Shown here one piece after another: positions 23,307-33,115 of a DNA stretch of 47,798 bases. The stretch's first letter is position 1. The number at the start of each line of letters is the position of its first letter. The stretch covers positions 1-47,798 of the forward strand of contig NZ_LJCO01000071.1 of NCBI RefSeq assembly GCF_001399675.1. Direction: 5' to 3'. The notes under the pieces are model-generated. The model made no database searches and had not been told where the DNA came from. It saw nothing but the letters and a program-made list of their open reading frames with translations. The position numbers and the translations under genes are program-made. The stretch is from Paenalicyclobacillus ferrooxydans (lineage in GTDB: Bacteria; Bacillota; Bacilli; Alicyclobacillales; Alicyclobacillaceae).

Positions 23307-24668
23307 ATGAAAGGTAAAACTGTCGTAGCCGTTGCCCTTGTTGGTGGTGTCGCAACCATGTTTTCTACGCATGTAAATGTTTACGCTGCTACCACCATGC
23401 TGTCTACCCATATCGAATTAAATGGTGCCGATGTGATCAATCCAGTACACACAACTGCCGTAGACCCGTCCACACACCAAGAGACATCGTTTTTACCGAT
23501 TTATTATGCCATGGAAGTTTTGAACAAGTTGGGTGTGACTTCGAACTGGAACGGAACCACGTGGAGCATGTCGGTACCGAGTGGCTTAAACCCGGACTTG
23601 TTCAATCCCACGACCGCAACGAATCAGATGTATTTCGTAATGAACGGCGTTCGTGTGGAAGCAGCTCCTAAGCTGGTTGCGGTTGACCCATCATCAAAGC
23701 AGAGTACTACTTTTGTACCTATCTACTACCTAGAGAACGCTTTAAAGCGGATCGGCGTATCCTCCACCTGGAATGGAACAACGTGGGATCTGACGCAAGC
23801 ATCCGTTGCCCCTGTCACTCAATCCGACATGGCAACTGCAATGTGGAATACCTTTGCTTCAATTTCGTGGGACATCAACAGCCATCCAAGTATGAGCGAA
23901 GTTGGTATTACACCGAGTAGTACAGCGCCGGTTACAGGAGGCCAAGTGGCGACGTGGTTGTCGAAGTGGGCATCGAAAGCAAAGGGCATGACAGCACCAA
24001 ATGGCCCACAAAAGGGGCAATGGATACCCTATAACCTCACGTATGAGGCATCGATTGACCCTTTCACCTGGGCACAAGTCAACGGTCTTTTTAACGGTAC
24101 AAATATATCTGGCGCATCGAGTGTGGTTTCGACCTCTGAACTATCTACTATCATCAATAACCTTCAGTGGTGGCTAACAGGAGATAGGGTTATCAACGGT
24201 GTGAATCATCTGCATGTCCCATTTTATAGTGACTACGGAATGTGGCTCACCGAGACATCACCCAAACCTACTACTTCTGGAGCAAGTGGAGGCAACGGTG
24301 TTTCGGAGAGTAACTATCAGTCCTATCTTGCGGATGAAACGCTGTACTATGACCAAATTACAGCGCAGGTTAGCGGTACAACGATCCTATTGACCTTGCC
24401 GAATACGTCTTACAGTGCAAGTAACATGGCTTGGGACGTGGTTGATGGTTATTGGGAGTATGGTGGGTGGCAGGCAAAGGATAACCGAGGCGGAAAGACG
24501 TTAAGCGTACCGAATAACGGAACTGCTGGATTGAATATTGACACTGCATCTCTCAATCCTGACATGTATCTCGAAGGATTTCAGATTGCATTTAACAACA
24601 CCGGTACTGACCCTGGGTTAACTCAGGCATATGACTGGGGCGAAGGGCAAAACCCTCCCGCCAAATAA
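23307..24668 (+). CDS. Secreted protein with two stalk (copper amine oxidase N-like) domains
   Basis: A 453-residue protein with a signal peptide (about 1-28, ending VNVYA). It has two tandem repeats near residues 55-90 and 130-165, each of the form TxFxPIYYxxxxLxxxGVxSxWNGTTW, the stalk domain found in surface proteins of Bacillota. The rest is rich in Trp, Thr and Gly and probably beta-structured. AAGGAGGGG precedes ATG 23307. It probably binds the cell wall or Tad pilus as an exported partner of the following adhesin. Confidence 0.75.
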   Translation: MKGKTVVAVALVGGVATMFSTHVNVYAATTMLSTHIELNGADVINPVHTTAVDPSTHQETSFLPIYYAMEVLNKLGVTSNWNGTTWSMSVPSGLNPDLFNPTTATNQMYFVMNGVRVEAAPKLVAVDPSSKQSTTFVPIYYLENALKRIGVSSTWNGTTWDLTQASVAPVTQSDMATAMWNTFASISWDINSHPSMSEVGITPSSTAPVTGGQVATWLSKWASKAKGMTAPNGPQKGQWIPYNLTYEASIDPFTWAQVNGLFNGTNISGASSVVSTSELSTIINNLQWWLTGDRVINGVNHLHVPFYSDYGMWLTETSPKPTTSGASGGNGVSESNYQSYLADETLYYDQITAQVSGTTILLTLPNTSYSASNMAWDVVDGYWEYGGWQAKDNRGGKTLSVPNNGTAGLNIDTASLNPDMYLEGFQIAFNNTGTDPGLTQAYDWGEGQNPPAK

Positions 24669-24706
24669 GTTGTGTTGAGCGAACGGCGCAGTTAAGGGGG
24701 ATTCTC

Positions 24707-27700
24707 ATGAGGCGCAGGTACAAAGTTACGGCGATAGGGTTAAGTTCCGTTGCGGTTTTTATTGGCAGCTTAGCGTTAGCCAATAACAACGCGTACGCCT
24801 ACACAGTCAACAACGACCTTTCTGCATATGGATATGTCGTCCAAAACGTGAATACCTATACGCTCATGGGTGGAGATACGATCAAAGTATCTTCCACGGG
24901 GTATGGCCCCTACCCTGCCCTTGCTGGCCAAAACTTACAAGTTGGGCTAGAGCAAGCTTATGTGAGTGACGGAAAAGGAAACTGGGGCATTATGCTTGCA
25001 GATATGCAGGGTGCCAACGCAAACAATGGCTATCTGCTCGTTTCCGATCCATCTACCGAAAATAGCGGTAATGCACAGGCTTGGGTCCAGCGCTTCGGCG
25101 GTAATTGGTCCTACGTCCAAAACTATCTTCAAACACATAATCAACAGATACAAACTCAGGATGAATATAATCACACGAATTACAATTACGTACCATTTGC
25201 CACCATTGTGAGTCAAAGTGGCGCTATCTTTGTTGGCAACAAACAGATTACTGGACCTATTGGTACTTACACAGATCCACAAACGGGCCAAACATACCCA
25301 GAGTACAGTTATACCTATCCTATCGAGACGTCAAATCCACCTGCTGCAACAGGTCTTACAGAGACGGACCCAAATACAGGTTCATCTACGATTACCCAAG
25401 GGGACCCCATTCAGTTCAGCGCTTCATCTGACGTGTATTTGTTCTCGCAGCTCTCAGGTGGTGCCAGTGGTCATCATTACGATGCTCTTGAGATCACAAA
25501 TCAGGCAACGGGGCAATCCTATTGGGCTGTAGGCAGTGGCACATCCAATATATCGAGTATGCAATCCATGACCGGTGGAAGTGGCGTGTTTGATGACGTA
25601 TTAACGTACAACAGTGCTAACTTACAGCCAGGCACATATACCGCTAGTTTTTGGGTTGGTGACGCGGTTGACCGTATTTCTTCGACCGATGCAACAACTA
25701 CCTTTACCGTCACCACTACAAAACCTGGACCTGGTGTGACCTTGACAGCTTCACCCACAAGTTTGACGAGCGGACAAGCTTCCTCACTAAGTGCCAAGGG
25801 ATATTCTGTGCCGTCCGGAGATTATATCAAGATCATTGACGAATCGGGGGCGGGAACGCTCTCAGGAAGTAATACATATGCGGACCTAAAAACAGGTGAA
25901 ACATCACTTACGACGACAGCCACTAGCTCTACTGCACAGACTGTCGCCTACGAAGCCGAGCTCATCAATCAAGCAACAGGGCAAGTTGACGCGACCTCCT
26001 CTCCTGTTTCTGTAACTTGGGCCACTGCACCGGTTGAATCGATCAAAGTAACTGCGAACCCAACGCTAGTACAGAGTGGCCAAGCCTCCACTGTATCTTA
26101 TACGACTTCTAACATGCAGCCAGGAGACACAGTTCATCTAGTAGGTGTCGGAACGTCTCAACCGTTTGAAACAACATCGACCTTACAGGGCAACAGTTAT
26201 ATACAAGTACAGACACCCAGTGATGGTAACAGTGTCACTGTGTACTACTCTGCAACCATTCAAAATAGCTCAGGTCAAGTTGTGGCTTCGTCGCCTTCGG
26301 TTGCAGTAACATGGAAAAGTATCCCGCCTTCGATAATCTTAAAAGCGACACCAAACTCCCCTTTGCGCCCAGGACAAACAGACAGTGTTACTTATATTGT
26401 TTCTGGACAAATGGGGGCTGGTGATACTGTTTCCGTTACGGGCATCGGGAACGCTGCGAATCCGTGGCACACAACAGGTCAAACCAGCTATGCAGAAAGC
26501 TATGGGGAGACTGAGAATCCCACTTCGGGGCAAACCATTAGTGAAACCTATACAGCCAGCATTATAAATCCGAGTGGCACTGTGATAAGTAGTGCAACCG
26601 TTACTGTGAGTTGGGTTGATTCATGGACTGGTACCATTACCTTGTCTGCAAGTCCTACTCATTTGCCTGTACAGTCTCCTACGACACTCAGCGTTTCTAC
26701 GAGTCAATCTATTCCTAGCGGCTATACGCTCTATATCGTAGATGAAACTACAGGCGCAACCGTAGCTACGTCCACTTCTGCGCCGTACAGTACTCAGTAC
26801 AACAGTTTTAATCCTGAGACAGATACATTCGTAGCGTACTTGTCTGACGGATATGAGCAGGTTGGCAATTCATCTAATACTGTGTCTGTTCAGTGGAGCC
26901 AATTGTCTCTTTCGGCCAATCCAACAGAGTTACCAGCAGGACAATCTACTACTCTGACGGTATCCGGACAAAATGTACCATCCGGATACTATCTAACTAT
27001 TTATGACCAGAGTACAGGTCAAGAAGTTGGCTATACCCAATCCACCCCTTACAGTGTTACTGTAAATCAACCGAGTCCAGAGACGGATACGTTTGTTGCG
27101 TACATCAGTTCAAACACTGCTTCTAGCGGGTCATTTATGTCATCCAATACTGTTAGTGTTACATGGTACACTGTCCAACTTTCGGCTACTCCCCTCCGCT
27201 TACCTGTCGGCCAAGGAACCTTACTCACTGCTTCCTCTGTCGACATTCCAAGCGGATACGTCTTAGACATTCTCAATCAAACGAACGGTGCAGTGCTTGT
27301 CACTGGTAAACCAGGTGAGTCCACCTTAACTTATATAGATACTAAAAATACGCCACAAACAGACACATATGTCGCCCAAGTCGTACAACCCTCTAATCCG
27401 GGAATTCCTGCATTAACCGTTCCTGCAACAGTACCCACAAGTGGTTTGTTTGGCCAGGTCGCGGGTAGTTCGAATATTGAATACTACAATCCAACCAATA
27501 ATACATGGGTGACGGAACCCACACCCAGTTCAGGTACTGGTGGTCCGACTGGCGGTGGCTATCAGATAGATCCTTCGGGAATAGGCGCACCTCTTGTGTA
27601 CAATCCTGCCAATCAGACTTTGTACAGTGACATCATATGGTCCACCTTTAATAATCAAACCTACCAAATCTGGAATTCACATTATATGTTTGGGCTCAAT

Positions 27701-29863
27701 CTTGCGCAGGGAACTTGGAACCAAACGAGCTTGGGAGAAACGCAGGCCGAGGGGTTTGGCTATTATGAGTTTCCCCAATCCGGTGTACTCGACCCTGCTA
27801 ACAACACTGCATATGTAGTTGTGCAAGCATCTGGAGGCACTGGTTCGCTCTACAGTATAGCTTCCAATGGTACGGTCCAGACGAGTGGCACGTATCCACC
27901 TTATGGAAGAACCAATTTTTACCCTACAGGTCCTATCACTGTTGACACGTCCAATGGCACGCTTTACTGGGTAGCCAATAATAATAATGGTACAGGCGGC
28001 ATTATTGGATGGAACCCCACTACGCTCAACACTATCAATGTTGATCAAAATGTGGCGAATGATAGTGGGTGGACCTATTATCCGAACTCCAACTCCGTCG
28101 CTGTAGACTCAGTGCACCAAATTCTTGTATCTGTAGATACGAACTATCAGACTTTAAGTTTCATTAATTTAAGCACTTTCCAACGAGGGGCCATTTCACT
28201 ACCAAATAACGATACAAGCGCACATGTCTTTTATGATTCATCAACTGGTGTGATGTATCTCATGAACGGTACTGGTATCTACACTGTTAACACCACGAGT
28301 GAGAGTACTTCTCCCATAAGTGGATCTCCTGGTGGCATGACCAGTGCCATTCTAGATAGCCAACTTGGTGGCATTGTCTTTTCCGGTTCCAATGGAGTGT
28401 GGCTCTATAATGGTTCGTCATTTCGAGAACTCGGGAACTTAGCGAATGCCCAGGTTGCCTATGCTTCTGGGAGTGCCAGTGCAACCAATGCCGTCGATTA
28501 TTTCCCTTTCTGGACGTTCAGCAATATGCCGTCATACGTGCCGCAAAGTTTGTTTCCGAGCCAGGCTCAATCGTCTGGGGAGAATACTTCAGCCATTTGG
28601 ACAACGGCAGCGAGTAGCCCACCGAACGGAACAGCATTATTCCAAGGTACATTCACGTTGCCGCAAACGGAAACCGTGGACTTCAGTAATTTTTGGGTTG
28701 ACGATTACGGACAAGTCTATATCGATGGAAAGCCATTGATGCAGGTAGGTGATGCGGCGGGGTACGTGGGTGGAAATATACCGAACACGACAGGTACATC
28801 TATTACCCTCTCCAAGGGTGAGCATCAAGTGATCATCGAGGCCAACAATAATAATGGGTTTGGAAATCCATCCCCAAATGGTGCAGCAGCCCATCTAGTC
28901 GTTACGGCGAACGGACAAACATTGCTAACTACTGCAAACTCGTGGCAATGGACAACCACTGGGTATGTCACGCAATTGCCGGCGGGCTGGTTTTCCGGTG
29001 CAGTAGGCACGTATAATTTCACGGAATATGTGCTTGGTGAACTAGGAACCGTTGTTACGCAACAAGCGTCCTATAGCGTGCAAACAACAGCTCAAACCGT
29101 TGACTTACAATCACAATCTGTGTCCGTTACTTGGTATCAGTACGGATTAGATTTACAAGCTAGCCCGACTTCGCTTTTGGTGGACGCGAATACAACACTA
29201 TCCGCCAGTGCGCCTTTAGGTGCCCCAGGAACGTCTGTAATACAGATATGGAACACCACAACGAATCAAATGGTAGGCGAAAGTAGTGCTGGAGCCACGA
29301 CATTCACCGCTACGACAACACGGTCAACACCAGGAACGGATAACTTTTCGGCTGAATTGATAGACCCATCCTCAGGGAGTGTGTATGCACAAACATCCCC
29401 AGTCTCGGTGACGTGGAACCAACAACCACTAACGTTAAGTGATGCACTTGTTACGCACACACCGCACTGGTTAGAAAACCTTCAGGCCTATAACAACGTC
29501 CATCCAGGTACACCACGGTCTTTATCAGAATTCTGGGCAGGCGAAGAGTTGGTCTTTAACGTTACTCCTTCACTACAAACCATTGCTTCCGCGCAAGTCA
29601 CGGTCAGTGGGCTTAATTACAGTAACTACGCACCTGTTGGTGCACCATCATATTTCACAGTAAACCTAACTCTCAATAGTAACGGAGTCCTGGTTGGTAA
29701 CACGGACCCATCATGGGAACCGTGGTTTCAGTACCTCAACCCAGGTACGTACACGGCTACTTTCTGGGTAAAGAGTCAAGATGCGCAGACAAGTACCGCT
29801 ACAGCAACTTTTACCGTCAATGGGAACTGGACTGATTTCTGGAAGAACACGCAGGTCTATTAA
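24707..29863 (+). CDS. Giant secreted adhesin-like protein, 1718 residues
   Basis: It has a signal peptide ending near residue 31 (NNNAYA). The body holds seven Ig-like repeats, each starting with a motif like LxASPTxLxxGQ and ending in VTW or VSW: six in tandem from about residue 343 to 905 and one at about 1481-1575. Between them is a region with a propeller-like pattern (about 905-1260) and a probable PA14-like domain (about 1265-1450; FWVDDYGQVYIDGKPLMQ). N- and C-terminal domains share PGTYTASFWV / PGTYTATFWV. It has no visible LPXTG or membrane anchor. It probably serves as a tip or surface adhesin linked to the Tad pilus, and carbohydrate binding is possible through PA14. Confidence 0.75.
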   Translation: MRRRYKVTAIGLSSVAVFIGSLALANNNAYAYTVNNDLSAYGYVVQNVNTYTLMGGDTIKVSSTGYGPYPALAGQNLQVGLEQAYVSDGKGNWGIMLADMQGANANNGYLLVSDPSTENSGNAQAWVQRFGGNWSYVQNYLQTHNQQIQTQDEYNHTNYNYVPFATIVSQSGAIFVGNKQITGPIGTYTDPQTGQTYPEYSYTYPIETSNPPAATGLTETDPNTGSSTITQGDPIQFSASSDVYLFSQLSGGASGHHYDALEITNQATGQSYWAVGSGTSNISSMQSMTGGSGVFDDVLTYNSANLQPGTYTASFWVGDAVDRISSTDATTTFTVTTTKPGPGVTLTASPTSLTSGQASSLSAKGYSVPSGDYIKIIDESGAGTLSGSNTYADLKTGETSLTTTATSSTAQTVAYEAELINQATGQVDATSSPVSVTWATAPVESIKVTANPTLVQSGQASTVSYTTSNMQPGDTVHLVGVGTSQPFETTSTLQGNSYIQVQTPSDGNSVTVYYSATIQNSSGQVVASSPSVAVTWKSIPPSIILKATPNSPLRPGQTDSVTYIVSGQMGAGDTVSVTGIGNAANPWHTTGQTSYAESYGETENPTSGQTISETYTASIINPSGTVISSATVTVSWVDSWTGTITLSASPTHLPVQSPTTLSVSTSQSIPSGYTLYIVDETTGATVATSTSAPYSTQYNSFNPETDTFVAYLSDGYEQVGNSSNTVSVQWSQLSLSANPTELPAGQSTTLTVSGQNVPSGYYLTIYDQSTGQEVGYTQSTPYSVTVNQPSPETDTFVAYISSNTASSGSFMSSNTVSVTWYTVQLSATPLRLPVGQGTLLTASSVDIPSGYVLDILNQTNGAVLVTGKPGESTLTYIDTKNTPQTDTYVAQVVQPSNPGIPALTVPATVPTSGLFGQVAGSSNIEYYNPTNNTWVTEPTPSSGTGGPTGGGYQIDPSGIGAPLVYNPANQTLYSDIIWSTFNNQTYQIWNSHYMFGLNLAQGTWNQTSLGETQAEGFGYYEFPQSGVLDPANNTAYVVVQASGGTGSLYSIASNGTVQTSGTYPPYGRTNFYPTGPITVDTSNGTLYWVANNNNGTGGIIGWNPTTLNTINVDQNVANDSGWTYYPNSNSVAVDSVHQILVSVDTNYQTLSFINLSTFQRGAISLPNNDTSAHVFYDSSTGVMYLMNGTGIYTVNTTSESTSPISGSPGGMTSAILDSQLGGIVFSGSNGVWLYNGSSFRELGNLANAQVAYASGSASATNAVDYFPFWTFSNMPSYVPQSLFPSQAQSSGENTSAIWTTAASSPPNGTALFQGTFTLPQTETVDFSNFWVDDYGQVYIDGKPLMQVGDAAGYVGGNIPNTTGTSITLSKGEHQVIIEANNNNGFGNPSPNGAAAHLVVTANGQTLLTTANSWQWTTTGYVTQLPAGWFSGAVGTYNFTEYVLGELGTVVTQQASYSVQTTAQTVDLQSQSVSVTWYQYGLDLQASPTSLLVDANTTLSASAPLGAPGTSVIQIWNTTTNQMVGESSAGATTFTATTTRSTPGTDNFSAELIDPSSGSVYAQTSPVSVTWNQQPLTLSDALVTHTPHWLENLQAYNNVHPGTPRSLSEFWAGEELVFNVTPSLQTIASAQVTVSGLNYSNYAPVGAPSYFTVNLTLNSNGVLVGNTDPSWEPWFQYLNPGTYTATFWVKSQDAQTSTATATFTVNGNWTDFWKNTQVY

Positions 29864-29877
29864 GGGAGGATATGCCG

Positions 29878-30429
29878 ATGTACGCAAAAACAATCATGGT
29901 AATGCTTGCCGGACTTGTGGTACTAACGCTCACTGCTTGCGGCCAGGGTGAAGGAAACACTTCAAGCAGTAACAAAACCGTATATCGTACCCCTCAAGTA
30001 CAACTACCATCTGGAGTTACCAGTCATCTTACAGGCTACCATCAGCGCGTGGTTACTCGACCACAATTACCGCTACGCCACGCCCTTGATGCCGGAGGAA
30101 CGTCACTGTCCATACATGCTTCGAACGTCCTTTATATTGCCCCCTCCGAGGCTTATGCGATTACACAGTACAAGCAAGTATGGAATCGTCTGACGAGCGT
30201 ACCTGCTGTAGTCTGGACAAGCACTACACCAACGATTGCTCACAAAGAATGGCTTCATGAAGGCTACAAAACCGACCCACTCCCAAGTCATCAAACCTAC
30301 TACACGTACAGCAATATTCCAACTCCAGATTCGTACCATCGGCAAACCAAGGGGTGGACCGAACTGCCAGGTGTTTTGAAAACTAGCCAAATTAAACAAT
30401 GGATGACCTTCTTTAGCGCTACTAAATAA
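29878..30429 (+). CDS. Putative lipoprotein, 183 residues
   Basis: The signal sequence ends in the lipobox LTAC (about residues 18-21), so the protein is predicted to be a membrane-anchored lipoprotein. The remaining 160 residues are of unknown type. I prefer ATG 29878, eight bases after GGGAGG, to the ATG at 29872. It lies between the adhesin and the EAL gene and may help anchor the adhesin or pilus. Confidence 0.65.
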   Translation: MYAKTIMVMLAGLVVLTLTACGQGEGNTSSSNKTVYRTPQVQLPSGVTSHLTGYHQRVVTRPQLPLRHALDAGGTSLSIHASNVLYIAPSEAYAITQYKQVWNRLTSVPAVVWTSTTPTIAHKEWLHEGYKTDPLPSHQTYYTYSNIPTPDSYHRQTKGWTELPGVLKTSQIKQWMTFFSATK

Positions 30430-30448
30430 TTATTTCCGGAGGCGACTA

Positions 30449-31150
30449 ATGCTTACCTTAGTTCCGTACGTGCAAGCGATTGTTGATGTCAATAATCAGT
30501 CTGTGGTTGGCTACGAGGCCGTAATTCGAGCCAACGAGAATGGTATTCTTCATTCTACATCAGAAATACTTCGTAAAGCACAACGTCGCAAACGTCTTCC
30601 AGCACTAGACAACGCGATTCATACAACCGTGCTCAGTCAGTACATGAATCCCCATATACCGATATTTCTTAACTGTTCTCCTCAGACACTTTCTGCCAGA
30701 AAACTATTTTTCCCAGAGAATGTCGACCTCTCTAAAGTGATTTTGGAAATCACTGAGGGGGCTCCGTTTCATGCTGAACTCGATGACGTTGCTAACTATC
30801 TTGCACCTTTTCGTAACAACGGGTTACGTATTGCCATCGATGACTTCGGGATCGGATGGGCAAACTTTGACCGCCTCGCGGCCCTTACTCCGGAATTCGT
30901 CAAACTGGATCACAGCTTAACTAGGGACGTTGCGACTAGACAACCTGTTCAGGATATGATCTCCGGATTGGTGAGCTTTGCGGCCAAAACTCATACTCAT
31001 TTAATTGCCGAAGGGATAGAACGAGATGACCAAGCCATTACCATTCAACGCCTTGGCGTACGCTTCGCTCAAGGCTTCTATTATGACCGTCCAAAATCTC
31101 TTTTGCCGGAGACTGTGAAGGAAGGTACAACGAACTATGTCCTATCGTAA
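30449..31150 (+). CDS. EAL-domain cyclic di-GMP phosphodiesterase
   Basis: A 233-residue stand-alone EAL domain. The signature reads EAV (E23). The other usual residues are present: N75, E100/E103 in EITE, D131-D132 in DDFGIG, K152, E188 in AEGIE, Q208. It therefore appears able to bind metal and hydrolyse cyclic di-GMP to pGpG. It has no sensory domain or membrane segment. Its position at the end of the Tad gene cluster suggests that it tunes pilus or biofilm behaviour. Its 3' end overlaps the nuclease gene by 14 bases. Confidence 0.82.
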   Translation: MLTLVPYVQAIVDVNNQSVVGYEAVIRANENGILHSTSEILRKAQRRKRLPALDNAIHTTVLSQYMNPHIPIFLNCSPQTLSARKLFFPENVDLSKVILEITEGAPFHAELDDVANYLAPFRNNGLRIAIDDFGIGWANFDRLAALTPEFVKLDHSLTRDVATRQPVQDMISGLVSFAAKTHTHLIAEGIERDDQAITIQRLGVRFAQGFYYDRPKSLLPETVKEGTTNYVLS

Positions 31151-31766
31151 ACGAGGTATCTACCGTAAGCGTGACAAAAAACTTAGAGAAGACTCGCTAG
31201 GTCTCCTACTCATCCCGGGCTTTTTATGGTTCGGAAAGTATCTGTTGCATCTTCCCTTTTCACTGCAATTATTAACAGAGGTCACGGTCCTTATCGTCCT
31301 GCTTGTTGTGATTGCGTTTCTGTTGGGATCACGCCCTGTACACAAACGTTTGAAACCGAACCAAATGGATGCAATGTCCGGAATAGACTTTGAACGGCTT
31401 CTACGTCAAACACTCAAAAAGACTGGATGGCAACTCAGTATGACATCTAGGACAGGAGATTTCGGTGCAGACCTCATCGGTATCAGTCCATGGGGAGTAA
31501 GTTATGCGATCCAAGCCAAACGTTGGAAGGCTAAAATTGGTGTTCGCGCTATTCAAGAAGCTTACGCAGCTCAGGCCCACTATCAAACCCATCGTGCACT
31601 TGTCATTACAAACAGTTGGCTAACGAAACCGGCTCGCCAACTTGCGCAAGAACTCAGCGTGGAAGTGTGGGAACGTCCGCGACTTGAAAGAGAATTTGAA
31701 AAGGCTTACGACTCTAATAAATCCAACAAACGTACTTCACAAACACAAAACGACTTACATCATTAA
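31137..31766 (+). CDS. Membrane-anchored Mrr-type restriction endonuclease
   Basis: A 209-residue protein with two hydrophobic segments (about 20-65) and then a Mrr-like PD-(D/E)xK domain: FERLLRQTLKKTGW, SRTGDFGADLIG (catalytic D) and YAIQAKRWK (QxK). Mrr enzymes cut modified DNA, but membrane-tethered versions of similar size have unknown roles. It overlaps the EAL gene, so both are translated from one mRNA. Confidence 0.72.
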   Translation: MSYRKRGIYRKRDKKLREDSLGLLLIPGFLWFGKYLLHLPFSLQLLTEVTVLIVLLVVIAFLLGSRPVHKRLKPNQMDAMSGIDFERLLRQTLKKTGWQLSMTSRTGDFGADLIGISPWGVSYAIQAKRWKAKIGVRAIQEAYAAQAHYQTHRALVITNSWLTKPARQLAQELSVEVWERPRLEREFEKAYDSNKSNKRTSQTQNDLHH

Positions 31767-31778
31767 GGAGGCACCTGC

Positions 31779-32024
31779 ATGACTCGTATTGTGAATCGAC
31801 CCATCCAGGTAACCGACTCGAATCCGCAAGGATTTCCGGTTTCTTTTATCGATAAGAATAATGAACATTGTATTGTCCTTATTGTTGATGACTGGAGAGA
31901 ATCGGGTAACTGGATAGAGGGAGAACCAACAAGACACCTGTATCGAATATTGACAGACACCGACGCTTGCCTAGAACTTCAGGAACAAGGAAGCATTTGG
32001 TCAATATACAAGGTGTATGACTAA
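31779..32024 (+). CDS. DUF6504-like protein, 81 residues
   Basis: It matches the pattern I recall for DUF6504: a short beta-rich protein with RPIQVTDSNPQGFPVSF, then VDDWRESGNWIEGEPTRHLY and a WSIYKVYD end. Chromosomal members often sit with Y-family polymerase or DNA repair genes. AAGGAGG precedes ATG 31779. It probably ends the Tad-EAL-Mrr transcript together with the next gene. A role in DNA damage tolerance during transfer is speculative. Confidence 0.55.
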   Translation: MTRIVNRPIQVTDSNPQGFPVSFIDKNNEHCIVLIVDDWRESGNWIEGEPTRHLYRILTDTDACLELQEQGSIWSIYKVYD

Positions 32025-32081
32025 TTGCCCTTTGCTATCATGCCGTATTGTACACGGATATCATACTTGGGAGATGATTAC

Positions 32082-32747
32082 ATGAGTTACATCAAGGAAT
32101 TTTACAAACTCGTATTTACCATCCCTGACAACGGCTTTCTGGTTTTGACAAGGTATTCGGATAGTGGGACTGGTGAAATAGGTACCAATTTAGAAAAGCT
32201 ATTCAGTCACTTTACGTACACCGAAACGGCAGTAGACTATCTTCAAAAGACGGAAACCTCCTTAGTCAATATAGAAACCGGCTATATACGCAAGGGCTTT
32301 TCTTTGACTGTTGGTGATGACGAGTTTTACACCCCCGAAGAGTACATGGATTATCATCACGCGATTTTCCAACACCCTTATCCTATTGATTTTTTATTTA
32401 AGTACTATCTAGCCTATTTCCAGTTGTACATTCAGGAACGTACTCCCGACTTTGAACAACTCATTACCACATTACGTATGGAACCTTCGCATCCACACCC
32501 TTTACAGCGTTTCAATCTTTTGCAGGAATTTAACTCATTGAGAAGCCGCTTAAAAAACATCGAAACCATCATCTATGTTCTGAAATATCTTTCAGACAAC
32601 GATCCTTTTGCAGGCAACATGAACGTCATGTACGACATTGAAGTTTTTGATAGATATAAACATAAACGCATATGGGACGACCATCCCGGTTTCATTCCAT
32701 ACCATGTGGATGAGGAATGGGACAACGACCCTGTTTTCATACCGTAG
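32082..32747 (+). CDS. Hypothetical protein, 221 residues
   Basis: Unrecognised. A soluble, Tyr-, Phe- and acid-rich protein (MSYIKEFYKLVFTIPDNGFL), helical in the middle and with a duplicated end motif (DDHPGFIPYHVDEEWDNDPV). ATG 32082 follows GGGAG at eight bases. It is followed by a strong inverted repeat. Confidence 0.6.
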   Translation: MSYIKEFYKLVFTIPDNGFLVLTRYSDSGTGEIGTNLEKLFSHFTYTETAVDYLQKTETSLVNIETGYIRKGFSLTVGDDEFYTPEEYMDYHHAIFQHPYPIDFLFKYYLAYFQLYIQERTPDFEQLITTLRMEPSHPHPLQRFNLLQEFNSLRSRLKNIETIIYVLKYLSDNDPFAGNMNVMYDIEVFDRYKHKRIWDDHPGFIPYHVDEEWDNDPVFIP

Positions 32748-32781
32748 CATGTGGATGTTGACTAGGGCCAAAACAACACAG

Positions 32782-32815
32782 GGAGAAGGTTATACTTTTG
32801 CACCATAACCTTCTC
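32782..32815. terminator. Inverted repeat, probable terminator
   Basis: GGAGAAGGTTAT and its perfect complement, 12 pairs, lie between the convergent 32082 and 32848 genes. Only a short, interrupted T tract follows (TTGTTG), so strength as a terminator is uncertain. Confidence 0.6.
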
Positions 32816-32847
32816 CTTGTTGTACTCACCCCGTCTATACTGTTGTT

Positions 32848-33099
32848 TTAACTAACCCCATGGAGATGTAGTCTAGACTGTTCGCCCACGTCTTCGACTT
32901 TTACCCCAAGTAGATACAGCCCCACTCGTTGACAGGCCGATAATGTCCGTTCCTTCGTAAATCCGCACATACCTGCAATCACATCCACCGGCAAATCCTC
33001 TCTCGCCTCGATGGTCTCCATTGCCACGTAAACCGCAAGTCCGTCAGCCCCGCATTTCTTTAGAATTTCCATCGCTGCGTCTTCATCAAATGCAATCAT
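32848..33099 (-). CDS. Small helical protein, possible winged-helix fold
   Basis: An 83-residue minus-strand protein. The pattern MEILKKCGADGLAVYVAMET, then LPVDVIAGMCGFTKERTLSACQRV, suggests a helix-turn-helix, perhaps a winged helix. It starts shortly after AAGGAGG at the 3' end of type I element copy G, and is the only gene served by that copy. Function unknown. Confidence 0.58.
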   Translation of the reverse strand: MIAFDEDAAMEILKKCGADGLAVYVAMETIEAREDLPVDVIAGMCGFTKERTLSACQRVGLYLLGVKVEDVGEQSRLHLHGVS

Positions 33100-33115
33100 G
33101 TTAAGTGACCTCCTT

